Source: Phoebastria nigripes (lineage: Eukaryota > Chordata > Aves > Procellariiformes > Diomedeidae). Taken from it: a DNA stretch of 64,000 nucleotides. The translations under genes were made by a program, and so were the position numbers. Shown piece after piece: positions 35,692 to 59,216 of this stretch. Where the stretch lies: assembly GCA_035582835.1 (NCBI GenBank), contig JAYKAV010002442.1, positions 3,173,728-3,237,727 of the forward strand, in the 5' to 3' direction. Within the stretch, counting starts at the first letter, position 1; each line of letters begins with the position of its first letter. The notes below the pieces were generated by a model, which was not told the origin of the DNA, made no database searches, and saw only the letters and a list, made by a program, of their open reading frames with translations.

Positions 35692-37177
35692 CTGCAAGCA
35701 ACCCCGGCCGGCCGGGGAAGGGGTTAGCACCGCGCAGGGCTGGGGGGAGACGGTGGTCAAGCAATTACCGGTTCACCCATTATCACTGGCACACCAGCCT
35801 CTGGGATGGGGAGATTCAGGGTGGGGGGATGGCCAGCCTGAGCACAGCCCCCCCAAATAATCTCTGCACAAATCGGGGGTGGGAGGAAAGTGGGGTTTAG
35901 CTTTTGTGCTTGTGAGCTCCCCTGCCCCAGCCGGCTGGGAACTGTGCTCCGCAAGCAAAACCAGCGACTGTGATTCAAGCCAAGGCACTGCGTGTCGGAG
36001 GAAAAGCAGCAGCATCCCGCCCCGGGCGTGGGGACACGGCGGGTACCAGGCCATTGCCACCCAAGGCTGTCTCAGCATCCCTCCCTGCCTTGAAAACAGG
36101 GTCAAGCGGAGCAAACAGAGACATCGAAGAAAAAATCATTGACAGAGAGGGGATTCTCAAGTGCCCCTCGCTCAGTGTTTATTTTCCCGGCTGCTGTCAC
36201 TTTTCCAGACCCCTCCCTGGTCCTCATTTATTCCCGCGTCCCCATCCCCTGCACTCATTCCCTCTCTCCCCGCTTACGCTGTTGTTTTATCTTCCCTCTC
36301 CTTTTCTTTCTTTCTCCCATGCTTCTCCTTTCTACCTTCTCTCCTCCTTCTAGCTTGTGTTCTCACATGTTTTGTGGAAAACATCACCTCCTTCTATATT
36401 TTCCTTTGCTTTATTCTAGCAGCTTTTTGCCTCTGCAGCCTTGGGCCATCCTCCCCGTCTCCTCTCCTCGCACCGTACCCTTTCTGCTCCCATCCTCTCC
36501 TTCTGATCATCTCCCCTGCTGCCAAATGGTCAACAAAGCCCACAAGGCAAAGCCTCCCTTCCTCTTCACACCCCTACAAAGTGCCATGACATGTCACACC
36601 AGCACCGACACCAGGACCTCCGTGAGAAAGCAGACCCAGAGGCTTCACAGCAAAACCGAACCCCATAAGAGCCTCTGTGTCTCGGTGGAGGCTGAGTACA
36701 AGACAGAACAACAGAGAAACTGGGCAGACAAACGAGGAGGTGAGATGTGGCCTGGGTTCCCCTGGACAGACGGAGAAGCGTGTGCATTGGGACAACGGGA
36801 AAGGAAGGAAAAGGCGTTTCATCACCTGGGAGATCATCTGACAGCCAGGTCAGCGCCCGGGGCTGGAGGAAAAAGAGGGGTGTCCCACCATGGGGGGACC
36901 CTGCAACTTCCCAGTGTGGCCCTGCTCCACCGTGGACCTCCTGCATGAGCCAGGAGATCGATTCCCCTGGCTGCTCTCTGCTGCCAGTGTCCCCCATGTC
37001 AGGGATCAGCAGCTCTGCTACTTCTGCAGCACCCCAAAGATGGGGAGATGCTCCGATATCGGGGTGCTGGGGAAGCCATGGGGCTCGCAGGACTTGCTCA
37101 GCACGGAGAGAAGCCCCAGTGTTACCTGGTAGGCTTTGCTTGGACCCGGCACCCGTGGGGGCTTTGCTTGGTTTTAC
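35692..37177 (-). other. CACNA1E: CACNA1E intron (1486 nt)
   Basis: Intron between the alternative cassette and the VVTD exon. A pyrimidine-rich stretch lies near 36170-36510 on the plus strand. The 269-codon plus-strand frame at 36139-36948 is an antisense intron frame with low-complexity Ser/Pro/Phe content and is not called. Confidence 0.7.
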
Positions 37178-37306
37178 CTGGGGATCCACAGTGAGACGAG
37201 GCATGGAGGAGGCCCTCCCAGAGACAGCGTGGTCCTGAGTGTCCACGGGAAGGCAGCTGCCACGGTTAGAGGGCTGCACTCTTTGAAACTCCCTAACCTC
37301 TGGCTC
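37178..37306 (-). CDS. CACNA1E: CACNA1E alternative tail cassette (exon 45 type)
   Basis: 129 nt, 43 codons, phase 0 at both ends: EPEVREFQRVQPSNRGSCLP then VDTQDHAVSGRASSMPRLTV and Asp-Pro-Gln. In mammals this 43-residue cassette, usually called exon 45, is included or skipped to give long and short alpha1E tails, with included forms common in endocrine tissue. The frame-neutral length and intact reading frame show that the option is kept here. Acceptor tttatttccag, donor GTAAAA. Confidence 0.95.
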
Positions 37307-38074
37307 CTGGAAATAAACACACAGCCAAGCTCTTGGGATGGGGTTGGAGCAGGGCAGTGCGCTGCTTCTGCCCCGTTTGCAGGGGACAGCCCTGCTCGCT
37401 CAACTGGGGACAGCATTTAAGTGGGCCAAGAAGGGAGTCTAAGACATCTCATCCATCAGGTCGCCACTGAAAAATAATCTCCGATTCACAATCCATTGCA
37501 GGTGAGCCCAGATGTGGTGCTTCAGGCTCGCCTGATGGCCAATTCATCTTGTGCCTCTTCAGTGGCAGTGGAAACCCTGCCTGGTTCTGGGGATGCCCTG
37601 GCTGCCCAGGCTGTAACTCCTTCTCCTTTTGCCAGAAGGGGACAAATGTAGGGGATTTTCTCTCTGACCCTGCTTTAAAGGCTTTCTGGCCACATCCCCA
37701 TTAAAAGAAAGCATGCCGACTGTGGCACCTTTGTGCTTTGGTGAATTCCCAATTTAGGGGACTCTTTTGTACAGGACTTGTGGCGTCAAGGAAATGGGCA
37801 GGGAGTGACCCTGAAGATCTGCTAAAAGGTGACTTTACGGGGAGGAGGGAGTCTCATCTGCCACCTCCCCGCCAGCAGGACGGTGGTGTGGTCGGGGGGG
37901 CCAGGGCAGGGGACGCCCGCCTGCGGGGTACACAGCTCACACAGAGTACCACAGACCCCCGGGACACGGACCGGGCTGGAGATGCACAGTGGTACACCAC
38001 TGCATCCGACAAGCGTCGGGGTGGTGCGCGAATGCACACACACAGACATGGAGAGAGATATATATAGATATGTG

Positions 38075-38108
<34 letters not shown>

Positions 38109-38659
38109 GACAGACACTGCTGCTGCCGGCCGGCATATGTGTGAGGCCGGAGGGGTGTGCTCCCGTTGGAGACAAGTTTGACAGCTCGGTTTGGGACTGG
38201 GGACACCAGCACTGACAACAAAATGAACATGAATCCAAAAACATCAGATACCATCACTCAGCACAGGGTAACCCACTGAAATGAGCGCTCAGTGGAAAAA
38301 AGAGCAGCCTGTGAAGAGAAGGATATTTTACTGCAGGACATTGGACCCCGGTCACAGCTCTCCCAAAAGCACTTGCCGCTGTCTGGCCCCACCGGCCAGG
38401 GCCGGTTCAGGGATGGCTGCGTCCCCAGTACCCGGACAGAGGCGAGGGGCCAGAGCCCCAGCCGGGGGACACCCGGGGACATTTGTCCCCTGCTCAGATG
38501 CGTGTGTGACCCAGCAGCTGCCATCCCTCCACTGTGCTCGCTGCCAGGGGCAGGGAGCAGTGTTTCACCACCGTGTCGGCAGCCCCACACCTCCCCGTGC
38601 CCACCAGCATCCTCGCTGGGACCACAGGCGAGTGCCCGCCAGGCAGTGCGTGACTTTAC
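37307..38659 (-). other. CACNA1E: CACNA1E intron upstream of the tail cassette (1353 nt)
   Basis: Intron before the alternative tail exon. It contains a compound TA/CA microsatellite at 38050-38110 that reads as a UG/UA repeat in the pre-mRNA. Confidence 0.75.
38050..38110. repeat. Compound (GA)(TA)(CA) microsatellite
   Basis: A short GA run, then about 15 TA-type dinucleotides with one TG interruption, then nine to ten CA units and two CAGA units. On the minus (transcribed) strand it reads (UG)n followed by (UA)n. It lies about 745 nt upstream of the acceptor of the alternative tail exon. Confidence 0.95.
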
Positions 38660-38768
38660 CAGAGACTGGTGCTCCTGGAACTGCCCATGGGCCGGATCCA
38701 TGCACGCCAGCTGGAAGATCTCCTGCGGCGAGAGCGGGCTCAGCGAGGGGAACCCGCTCCGGCTGCTC
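38660..38768 (-). CDS. CACNA1E: CACNA1E exon: C-terminal tail (SPQEIF)
   Basis: 109 nt: one base completing Leu, then [20 protein letters not shown] and [16 protein letters not shown]. It ends in phase 0 with CTG and the donor GTAAAG. The following cassette can therefore be included or skipped without a frame change. A second, internal acceptor-like CAG precedes GAGATC 51 nt into the exon, but the family sequence supports the longer exon. The 643-nt upstream intron shows nothing. Confidence 0.94.
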
Positions 38769-39411
38769 CTGCAAAGACAGTCCAGCTTCAGGAAGGCCAC
38801 AAGCCGGGTGCTGCCATCGCTGGGCATTGCCTCTCCAGCGGCTCAGAGCTGGGGAGCCCCTGTGCTTGCCCCCCCAGGCTGTTGAGACCCCCAGGACAAA
38901 CATCATGTTCCTTGGAGAGCTGAAGTGGTGCCCAGGCAGGAAAGGACACCAGTGCCCCAGGTCCCGCGGCAGCAGTGGGGACACCCCAAGTCCACTGCAA
39001 GCAACTCCCACCATCTCATTCCCACCAGCCAGGGTGCTGGCATCCCCCACCGACCCTGCACCACCCAGGGACCCACTGCTCAACTGCTCCCGAGGTTCAG
39101 GTCCATCCCAGACCCTCCTCGGTAAGAGAGCTTAGTGCTGGGATGGTCCTGCAAGAAGAGCATCCATGCAGACACCTGACCATCTCCCTTAGCCACCTCC
39201 ACTGCTGTCAGTGATGCTGATGCACACCAGCTACCTGGGATCCTGCAAAAGCTTTGTGCTGGGAGCTTTTTGCCCTGGACTGGGTTTCTCCTGCTCTCAG
39301 CAGCTCTTTAACCCTCTGTGCATCCCAGTGCCAGCTCCAGAGAACAAAACGAGGACTGCAGGAACAGAAAAGCAACAGGAATACATCCCTTCTTCTCAGG
39401 GCAATACTCAC

Positions 39412-39518
39412 AGGCCTGAGAGGGTGTCCTGCTGGAGGTAAGGCAGAGCCTTCGCGTTCGAGATGATTTCCTGCGGCAATGAGGATGGCTCCATGCGCTG
39501 GAACATGGGGGCGTTTTT
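39412..39518 (-). CDS. CACNA1E: CACNA1E exon: C-terminal tail (KNAPMF)
   Basis: 107 nt, 35 codons plus two bases: [20 protein letters not shown] then [15 protein letters not shown] and a split Leu. The sequence is specific to the alpha1E tail and is one of the strongest signs that the gene is not CACNA1A or CACNA1B. Acceptor cttcaatacag, donor GTGAGT. The 276-nt upstream intron has nothing notable. Confidence 0.96.
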
Positions 39519-39794
39519 CTGTATTGAAGAAAGGAAGAAGCTGAGCCTGTATGAAATACAGATGAACGGCCAGTGCTTCACCAAGCAAGCCCCCATCGCT
39601 TGGGAAGGCGACAGCGTGCTCATGTTTGCTGTCAGGGACCGAGGATGCACGTACGCACACCTTGTAGTCAACATCCTCACCCTCAGCTGCATCCCATGCA
39701 GCTGGCTGCACATTTGGTCGGGACATGGTAGGAAGCAGCGAGGGTGCTCTGAACAACCCCCTCCTGCCCACCGCACGCCATTGCCGAGCCTCAC

Positions 39795-39895
39795 CTGCTC
39801 CTCCAGCTGCTGCCGCTGCTTCTTCGCTTTGCTCTGCTTGTAGTAATCCATGATCATCATGGCTGCATATATTTTGCCAACAGTCAGGTCAGAGG
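39795..39895 (-). CDS. CACNA1E: CACNA1E exon: IQ-like calmodulin-binding motif
   Basis: 101 nt encoding [20 protein letters not shown] and [13 protein letters not shown]. The Ile-Met inside [12 protein letters not shown] is the Cav2 version of the IQ motif, the calmodulin-binding helix that gives calcium-dependent regulation. Acceptor atgctctcag, donor GTGAGG. The split first codon (A plus CC) reads Thr. The following Lys/Arg/Gln-rich run fits a long helix. Confidence 0.96.
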
Positions 39896-40439
39896 CTGAG
39901 AGCATAAGAGGGGAAGGAAGGTGGGGGACAATTTTGTTTTAACAGAAACAGCAGGTCTGAAGGCACCAGTGCGGATCTCGGGAAGAGCCCTGCTGTGGAA
40001 TACCCTGGGGACCCTCAAAATCTGCTCACCGCTCCGGAAGAGATGGACACCCAGACACTCCACATGGAGATAAAATGGATGGAGATGGTTTGAAAGCATC
40101 ATCATAAACCACCAAGACACACATATTCATCACATCATCATATGTAACGGAGCAAGTGATGCTCAGCCTCCTGCCCTTATATGCTCCAGAGGCGATTTAC
40201 AGGGTTTGGCAGGAGTAGATCACTGCAAACTGGGCATTTTTCAAGAGGGTTCCCAAGCAGCCAGGCAGAGCAAGGCAGAAGCCAGCCTGTAGCAACACAA
40301 ACCCTTTTCGGGTTGACCGGTCAACCACCTCTGGTTGTTGTCCACCAACCACCTGACCGGTCCCCACCTCCCTTTGGGAAGAAGCTACTGCAGGTATGAT
40401 GGAAACTTGGCAGCGATGACAGCCCTCACAGAGACTCAC

Positions 40440-40547
40440 TTTTTGGCATGGGTACCAACAGGTCAAGCATCTTCTGGGACAGGTGAGGCCAAATGGTCAG
40501 GATCTCCTTTTGAAGCTCAGAGTCTAACTGCTGCCAATCTGCACCAC
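40440..40547 (-). CDS. CACNA1E: CACNA1E exon: pre-IQ region, second part
   Basis: 108 nt, beginning with two and ending with one base of split codons. It encodes [20 protein letters not shown] followed by [15 protein letters not shown]. The VPMPK end differs from the Thr-Pro-His-Lys form common in Cav2.1 and fits alpha1E. Acceptor ctgttcaag, donor GTGAGT. A 1149-nt upstream intron carries one weak SINE-like fragment. Confidence 0.95.
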
Positions 40548-41059
40548 CTTGAACAGCGAGGGAAAAAAAATGGCCCACATACATCAAGACCCGGCACCAG
40601 GGTCCAACTAAGACCACCCCTTTCCCATCCTGAAGTGAGGTTCACAAGCAGCACCCAGCTCTCTCTGGGCTGGGAGGGCCATCTTGCATCAGCGAGCCCA
40701 GTCTCCTGCTCCTGCAGGGAAACTTTCCTACCACCCCTTCCATATGTGCCTCCATCTCCCCATCCCCTGCCCTCCCACTCAAAGCTGCCATCTTCGAGCT
40801 CGCCTTGGGTCCGTCTCTGCGGCTCCAATCCTACTCCAGCCCACACACACCTGCTGCTGCCCCACTTTCTCTTTTCTGGTGAGTGGATCATGTGCTGGTG
40901 AAAGAGCAGCTCCACTTGGTTGAAATCCTTAAATACTTGGTGATGCTGTGCAAGGAGAGCAGAGCTCTCTGACCAGTGGTGAAGGGATCTGCTGAGCTGA
41001 GGAAGACCCAGGCTCAAAGGGAGCTGTCAACACGCACCAACCGGAGACACTTGAGCCCA

Positions 41060-41130
41060 GGGCAACTCTGCCAAGCTGTAGGAGACCCAGGTTCAAATCT
41101 CTGCTTTATCTAAAGGGGCTTGAACCCAAG
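41060..41130 (+). repeat. Possible MIR-like fragment in intron
   Basis: The string 'gagacccaggttcaaatctc' resembles the B-box region of a tRNA-derived SINE such as MIR. Only this core is convincing. Confidence 0.4.
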
Positions 41131-41696
41131 GAGCTGTCTCAGCACTGGGCTTTTGCTGATATCTTGCCCTGGGTTGGGTTTTCTTCCAACAGCTGAGCTG
41201 TTCCCAGGGGACATTTTATTGAAAATGGCATGTTTCTGCAGAAAGCTTTTGATCTGATGAATCAGAGCATTTCCAGCAACAATAACAAAGCAGGTTTTCC
41301 TGCTCTGAACATTTTATCTTCCCCGAGAGAGATATTTCTGGTCCCCAGCCTTAGGAAGCCAAGCACATGTGATCTTTTCCCTCCTTGGTTTGGTTTGGTA
41401 CGTGGGGAGGAAGGGGAATTCTATCTCTCCCCCTTTCCACAGTGGACATCAAGCTGTTTCTGCTCTCTAGAAGCAGCTTCTAGTGGAAAACTGGCCACCT
41501 CTTCCCTAAAGAAATAGATTTTTTTCTAGAGAGTGGCAGAAATTTGCCTGTTCAAGGTAATCACTTCCATTCACATGCCAGGCTCTGGGCGGCCAACCCC
41601 AATTTGGCTGTGATGTCCTCAGCCTGCCCAAAGGATGAGTGCTGGTCACTCTGAAACCCTCCTGGCTCTGTCCCCTCTCTACCCCACCGACCTTAC

Positions 41697-41802
41697 CTTT
41701 GGCAATTTTGATGTCCAAGGCCGTGCGTATCAGCGCCATCAAGGTGGAGGTAAAATGGACCGTCATGTCCTCAGCCACGGGCATGTTCATCAGCACCAGT
41801 CT
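41697..41802 (-). CDS. CACNA1E: CACNA1E exon: pre-IQ region, first part
   Basis: 106 nt, 35 codons plus one base. It encodes [20 protein letters not shown] then [15 protein letters not shown]. This is the pre-IQ helix region of the proximal C-terminus, which packs against the EF-hand and takes part in calmodulin regulation. It begins with AGA in phase 0, so direct joining to the S6 exon (ending TG) would create TGA. Acceptor ttgcgcag, donor GTAAGG. Confidence 0.97.
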
Positions 41803-48188
<6,386 letters not shown>

Positions 48189-48285
48189 CTTGCACGCCAC
48201 CCTGTAGGGGCAGTTCTCTCCTAGGCCCAGAGGAGGCGAGATCACCCGTACTAATTTGTACATATCCTTATACGAGATCCTGCCG
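48189..48285 (-). CDS. CACNA1E: CACNA1E alternative EF-hand exon, VACK type (37-like)
   Basis: 97 nt with an intact frame: one base (C) that completes a Cys codon from the upstream exon, then 32 codons, [20 protein letters not shown] followed by [12 protein letters not shown]. It is homologous to the exon at 43534-43630 (same length, same phase, shared Gly-Arg-Ile start and SPPLGLG core) and matches the VACK-type member of the mutually exclusive exon 37 pair known in CACNA1A and CACNA1B. The acceptor 'gcttcctttgcag' is reasonable. The donor GTTTGC is a weak GT. The exon lies first in gene order. It is too short to show as a long open frame. Coding conservation argues against a decayed relic, but transcription is not proven. 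Confidence 0.88.
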
Positions 48286-51608
<3,323 letters not shown>

Positions 51609-51907
51609 TCAGCAGCAACCGAGCTGGACCCACATGAGCGCAGCCATGCCAGGGTGTAGCTCCTGGCACGTGGGGCCAACTCCCCCCAGCCAGCCCATCC
51701 AAAGAGCTGGGAGACAGCCATCCTTTTTGGGACAGGGTGGAAAAAAAAAGGGACTTCCTGAGCTCATGTGGCCATGTGTTGCCCAGCCGCTCTCTAGCAC
51801 CAAAAGCTGACCTCCACCAAACAGCCTGCAATAAGAACCTGCCCAGCCCGGCTCCTGGCATGCCTGCACCCAAAAACACTGCCAAAGGAGTTTTCTGTGG
51901 TTGCTTA

Positions 51908-52000
<93 letters not shown>

Positions 52001-53984
52001 CTACGGAAGGGAGAAAAAGGGCTCAGTTATTCAGGCAAGAGCTCGTCAGCTGGGGAAGTGGCTGCANGTTCACCTTGGCTCACGGACATGCATCCCTGTG
52101 CTGCAGGGACCAATCCTGCTCCAGGTCCATCACCCTCAGCGCAGCTGGCCCCCAAAGCAGCCGACATCCACCCTCTCTGCGCAATCCCCCATGGAAAAGC
52201 ACCCCAAGCAAACGTACGCCGGTGCACGCCGAGGAGCTGGCACCGAGCAGCCATCAGAGAAAGAGACTCTCCTCTCCTTGGCAGGGATTTGCAGTGGGTG
52301 GCAAAGGCTGCGAGAGGCCGAGCTGCCATGGAAACAGGAGCACGGAAGACCTGGGATCAACCGAGTCCAACCGCTCCACATCCATCCCTCTGCTATGCTA
52401 CAGGCAGCATCTAAGCACCGCACAGCACCCGGCAGTCCCCAGCACGCTGGAGGCACAGGGACGAGTCGCACCACCCTGGGTGGGTGCTGGGTCACCTGAG
52501 TCCTGGAAACTCCCAGGAGCTTTTCCCTTGGTGGGGAAATGGTCTGTGATGCCGGGGGCGGGCACAGCGGTGCAAACAGGGTGGGGAAGGGCTCAGCGAG
52601 GAAGGGACAGACCGACTGCTAACCCACCACAGACAGCCAGACACCGGGGACTACCATCCCCAGGACCAAAAGAGGCAACGAAGCCCCAGACGTGGACAAT
52701 ATCCTAATAATGACCCACAGCCAAGGCCGTGGTAGGACATAATGAACATTCGTAAAATGCCTCAAATAGAAAAAATGTGCTGTTATTACTGTTAAATATT
52801 TATTCCACTTTCCATGAACCTAAAAATACACTAACTGCAGAGTATTTTTTTCCCTGTACAGGTTTTTTGGAATGTGTAATTGTAGAATATTTTCTGCCTC
52901 CAGCTATTTTGCTCAAATAACGCCCACAGACTTTACTGCTTGGGGATTTGTTCACAATGGTGTTAAAAAAAAAAATAAAATAAATCAAATACTACCACAC
53001 AGCAGGGAGGGGGGCTGAGTCAGATGGCAGTTGTTTAGCACAGAGAACACCTGGAGCCGGCGCCGAGATGTGTAGGACAGAGCGGCCAAAACCAGCCACG
53101 CGACTCTCGGGGTGGGAGAAAGGGGGTGGAAGAGACTCAAAACCAGCNCTGCCAAGCAGCCCGAGCAGGAGGCCACCACGCTGCCCACTGCCTCCCCAAA
53201 ATCTGCCCGTCCTGGTAGCACGCGTCAGACAATGGCGTTGGGTACTGCGGCGGCTTGCTCATTGGGCGGCTCCAGATCCCGAGTGTTCGTCGTCGAAGAT
53301 GCTTTGTCAGATCTTCAGCATGGGATTTAGTCACCGCAGAACGAAGCCAGCCCCGCGGCACGTGTGGAACTGAGGGTTTTAGCTCACGTGCTTCTTATTT
53401 ACCAGCTGGAGCCTGGAAAGCTCATGTCTTCCCATGCTCTGCAGACCTGCCACCATCTGGTAGGTCAAGCACGAGAGCCCAAGCAGACCATCAGCAGCGC
53501 AGCTACAACAGAAACCCTCTGCAGAGGGACAAGGTGGACGGCCGGCTGCAGGGATCACCGCAGTGATCCAGCCGTTTGGATGGGAAAGGCAGAAGGCTGC
53601 TCACCAGCTCCCTTAGGCATGAAATCAATCTCTGGGGACTGCTAGGGAGTTGGAGATAGGGTGTAATTTCTAAATGAAGGGGTGGCAATTTGAAAGCAGC
53701 TATCACACAGGACGTCCAGTGGAGTCCCCAAGGCCACATCTCCAAGGGTACAAGTTGGAAGGCAGCTGTGGAGCTTGACTGAACAAGCCCATGGCAGCTC
53801 CCCCAGGGCATGTAGCTCTGCAGCTCCCAAACAAGCTGTTCCACCCTCGGGACCTTCCCAGACACGGTGACCGAGTGAAGCAATGACAGGCAGGCACAAG
53901 GCTGGCTGCTGTGCATATTGCTGAGGACATGCTGGTCCAGCCTGTCTGCACCAGAGGGATGCACACTGAGATGTCTGTGCTCAC
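52001..53984 (-). other. CACNA1E: CACNA1E intron (1984 nt)
   Basis: Intron between the domain IV S5 and turret exons. An AT-rich patch lies near 52740-52990. No exon-like or repeat element was recognised. Confidence 0.7.
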
Positions 53985-54050
53985 CTGCATCCCAATGATC
54001 GCGTAGATGAAGAAAAGCATGGCAATCAAAAGGCAGACGTAGGGGAGGGC
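53985..54050 (-). CDS. CACNA1E: CACNA1E exon: domain IV S5
   Basis: A 66-nt microexon-sized coding exon of 22 codons, phase 0 at both ends, encoding the S5 helix ALPYVCLLIAMLFFIYAIIG plus Met-Gln. Acceptor tctcttgcag, donor GTGAGC. It is followed by a 1984-nt intron. Confidence 0.97.
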
Positions 54051-54170
54051 CTGCAAGAGAAGCAGATGAGTCATCTTGTTTAGCACAGGTCCAGCTCCAG
54101 AGGAGTACAAAAAGCACAGCGAGCAGGTAAGCTGTGCCGATCCATCTCTCCTACAAGCCAACAAGTCANC

Positions 54171-54458
<288 letters not shown>

Positions 54459-54462
54459 TCAC

Positions 54463-54546
54463 CTTGGTGTCCGTCAGGATGATCTCCGTAATGCTGCCGA
54501 TGACGGTGATGAAGTCAAAGATGTTCCAGGTGTCCCGGAAATAATT
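54463..54546 (-). CDS. CACNA1E: CACNA1E exon: domain IV S3
   Basis: 84 nt, 28 codons, phase 0 at both ends, encoding the S3 helix [20 protein letters not shown] followed by EIILTDTK. Asn and Asp in the first half of S3 are part of the voltage-sensor charge-transfer centre. Its 3' boundary is where CACNA1A and CACNA1B can insert the tiny NP or ET exon. The downstream intron here is only 85 nt and shows no room for such an insert. Confidence 0.96.
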
Positions 54547-55691
<1,145 letters not shown>

Positions 55692-56073
55692 GNAGGGGGC
55701 CTGCCAGCCTCTTGGCTGATGACTATCCCAGAGAAGACCTGCAGTGGTCCATGTTCCTTGCCCTGGGTGCCTCAAGACTATCTCCTCCTTCCCCTCTCCA
55801 CCCCTCTCCCAGGACAGCTGCCACTCCTAAGAAGGAAGCACAGAGTAAATCCAGATCTTTCTGCAGTAGTTAAGAGGTCCAGATCATTTGGGTCATCTCG
55901 TTTAGGGAAGATCTCGCCTCCAGTTTGGGGCATGTGGTGTTTCAAGTGACTATGCCAAGGGAATACATGCTCAGACTCTGACTCAAATCATCTCCTAGAA
56001 ACAACCAAAATACCCTCTGGTCCCATCCTGACCGATACTCCTTCTCCCCACTGCCCCAAAGAGGACAGGCTCA

Positions 56074-56379
<306 letters not shown>

Positions 56380-56382
56380 CTA

Positions 56383-56793
<411 letters not shown>

Positions 56794-57233
56794 TTAATCT
56801 GCTTCACAAGGACAACCCTTCTAAGTAGCTACAGCTTGTTTTACGGTGCTTTGCCTGTGCCCCTGATGGAAAATGGATTTTCCAGTGCTCCACATACAGA
56901 GAAAAAATTGCCCAAGCTCACATGAACATGAAGAAAGGGCTAGTCCTATGGTCAGCTCTAAACTTGAGTTAAGATATACCTCAGGGCCGCACAGGAGAAG
57001 AGATTATCCATCATTCACTCCCTAAGGAAGAAGCTAACCCCAGCCATGGTCCCAGCCTCATATGGGGGCTAAAGCTCTTTTGTCCTGCCATAATTTCTCA
57101 TCCTTCCTCTCCTCCTCCCCGCCCAGCAGTTTCTCTCTCAGTCCAGCCTGGCTGTAGCCAGTTATTAACCCAACCACCCCAATGGGGACATGCCCACCCT
57201 AATTCAAGTGGGGCGAATGGAGCAGAATACTCA

Positions 57234-57419
<186 letters not shown>

Positions 57420-57807
57420 CTATGAGACAGTGGTTTAAACNCTCGGAGCAGCACGTGTGTGCGGTGGGGGGGGGCACCTCTCCTCCTGCAGGGCTGGAGG
57501 GAGAAATGGGGAGAGGCTGGATAACAACTGGGGGGAAGGAGATAAGGGGAAAGCAAAAGGGAAGAGAGAAGGAGGAAAGAGAACAGGAGCAAAACACAGG
57601 ACTCTGCATCCCGCATCCCATGCAAGGATGCATAGTGCTGACGCAGCAATGGGGACAGGGCTCAGCCCACGCCGTTCACCCCAAGAGACTACGGCCAAGA
57701 GCGAGTCATGACCAAGGACTTAACTGGGAACCCAAAGACAACATTACCCAGCACCCTGCCTTTGCCAGAGGTGTCAGCAGCATTGGACCTACTGAACAGG
57801 GCACCTA

Positions 57808-59119
<1,312 letters not shown>

Positions 59120-59216
59120 CTTCAGCTTGGGCAGTCGCTTGATGGTTTTCAGGGGCCTCAAGACCCGTAGCACACGGAGAGACTTGATGGTCTTGATATC
59201 CCGGCCCTTGTTGGTC
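59120..59216 (-). CDS. CACNA1E: CACNA1E exon: domain III S4 voltage sensor
   Basis: The first exon visible in the window in gene order. It has 97 nt, begins with the last base of a split Gly codon and encodes 32 residues, [20 protein letters not shown] onward to the Pro-Lys-Leu-Lys end. Arg and Lys occur every third residue, as in a S4 voltage sensor that moves when the membrane depolarises. The acceptor is a short 'cacggtag' with little pyrimidine before it, and the donor is GTAATG. The next exon starts in phase 0 with the S4-S5 linker. The sequence is nearly invariant in Cav2 channels, so this exon alone would not separate Cav2.1, 2.2 and 2.3. Confidence 0.95.

Noticed and set aside
36139..36948. 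269-codon open frame on the plus strand
   Set aside because: Lies inside a CACNA1E intron on the opposite strand, with low-complexity Ser/Pro/Phe composition from a pyrimidine-rich tract and no family features.
38711..38720. Internal acceptor inside the SPQEIF tail exon
   Set aside because: A CAG before GAGATC could act as a splice acceptor, but the residues upstream of it match the alpha1E tail, so the longer exon is preferred.
38281..39135. 284-codon open frame on the plus strand
   Set aside because: It runs antisense across CACNA1E introns and two tail exons, is Pro/Ser/Arg-rich in a GC-rich stretch and has no recognisable domain.
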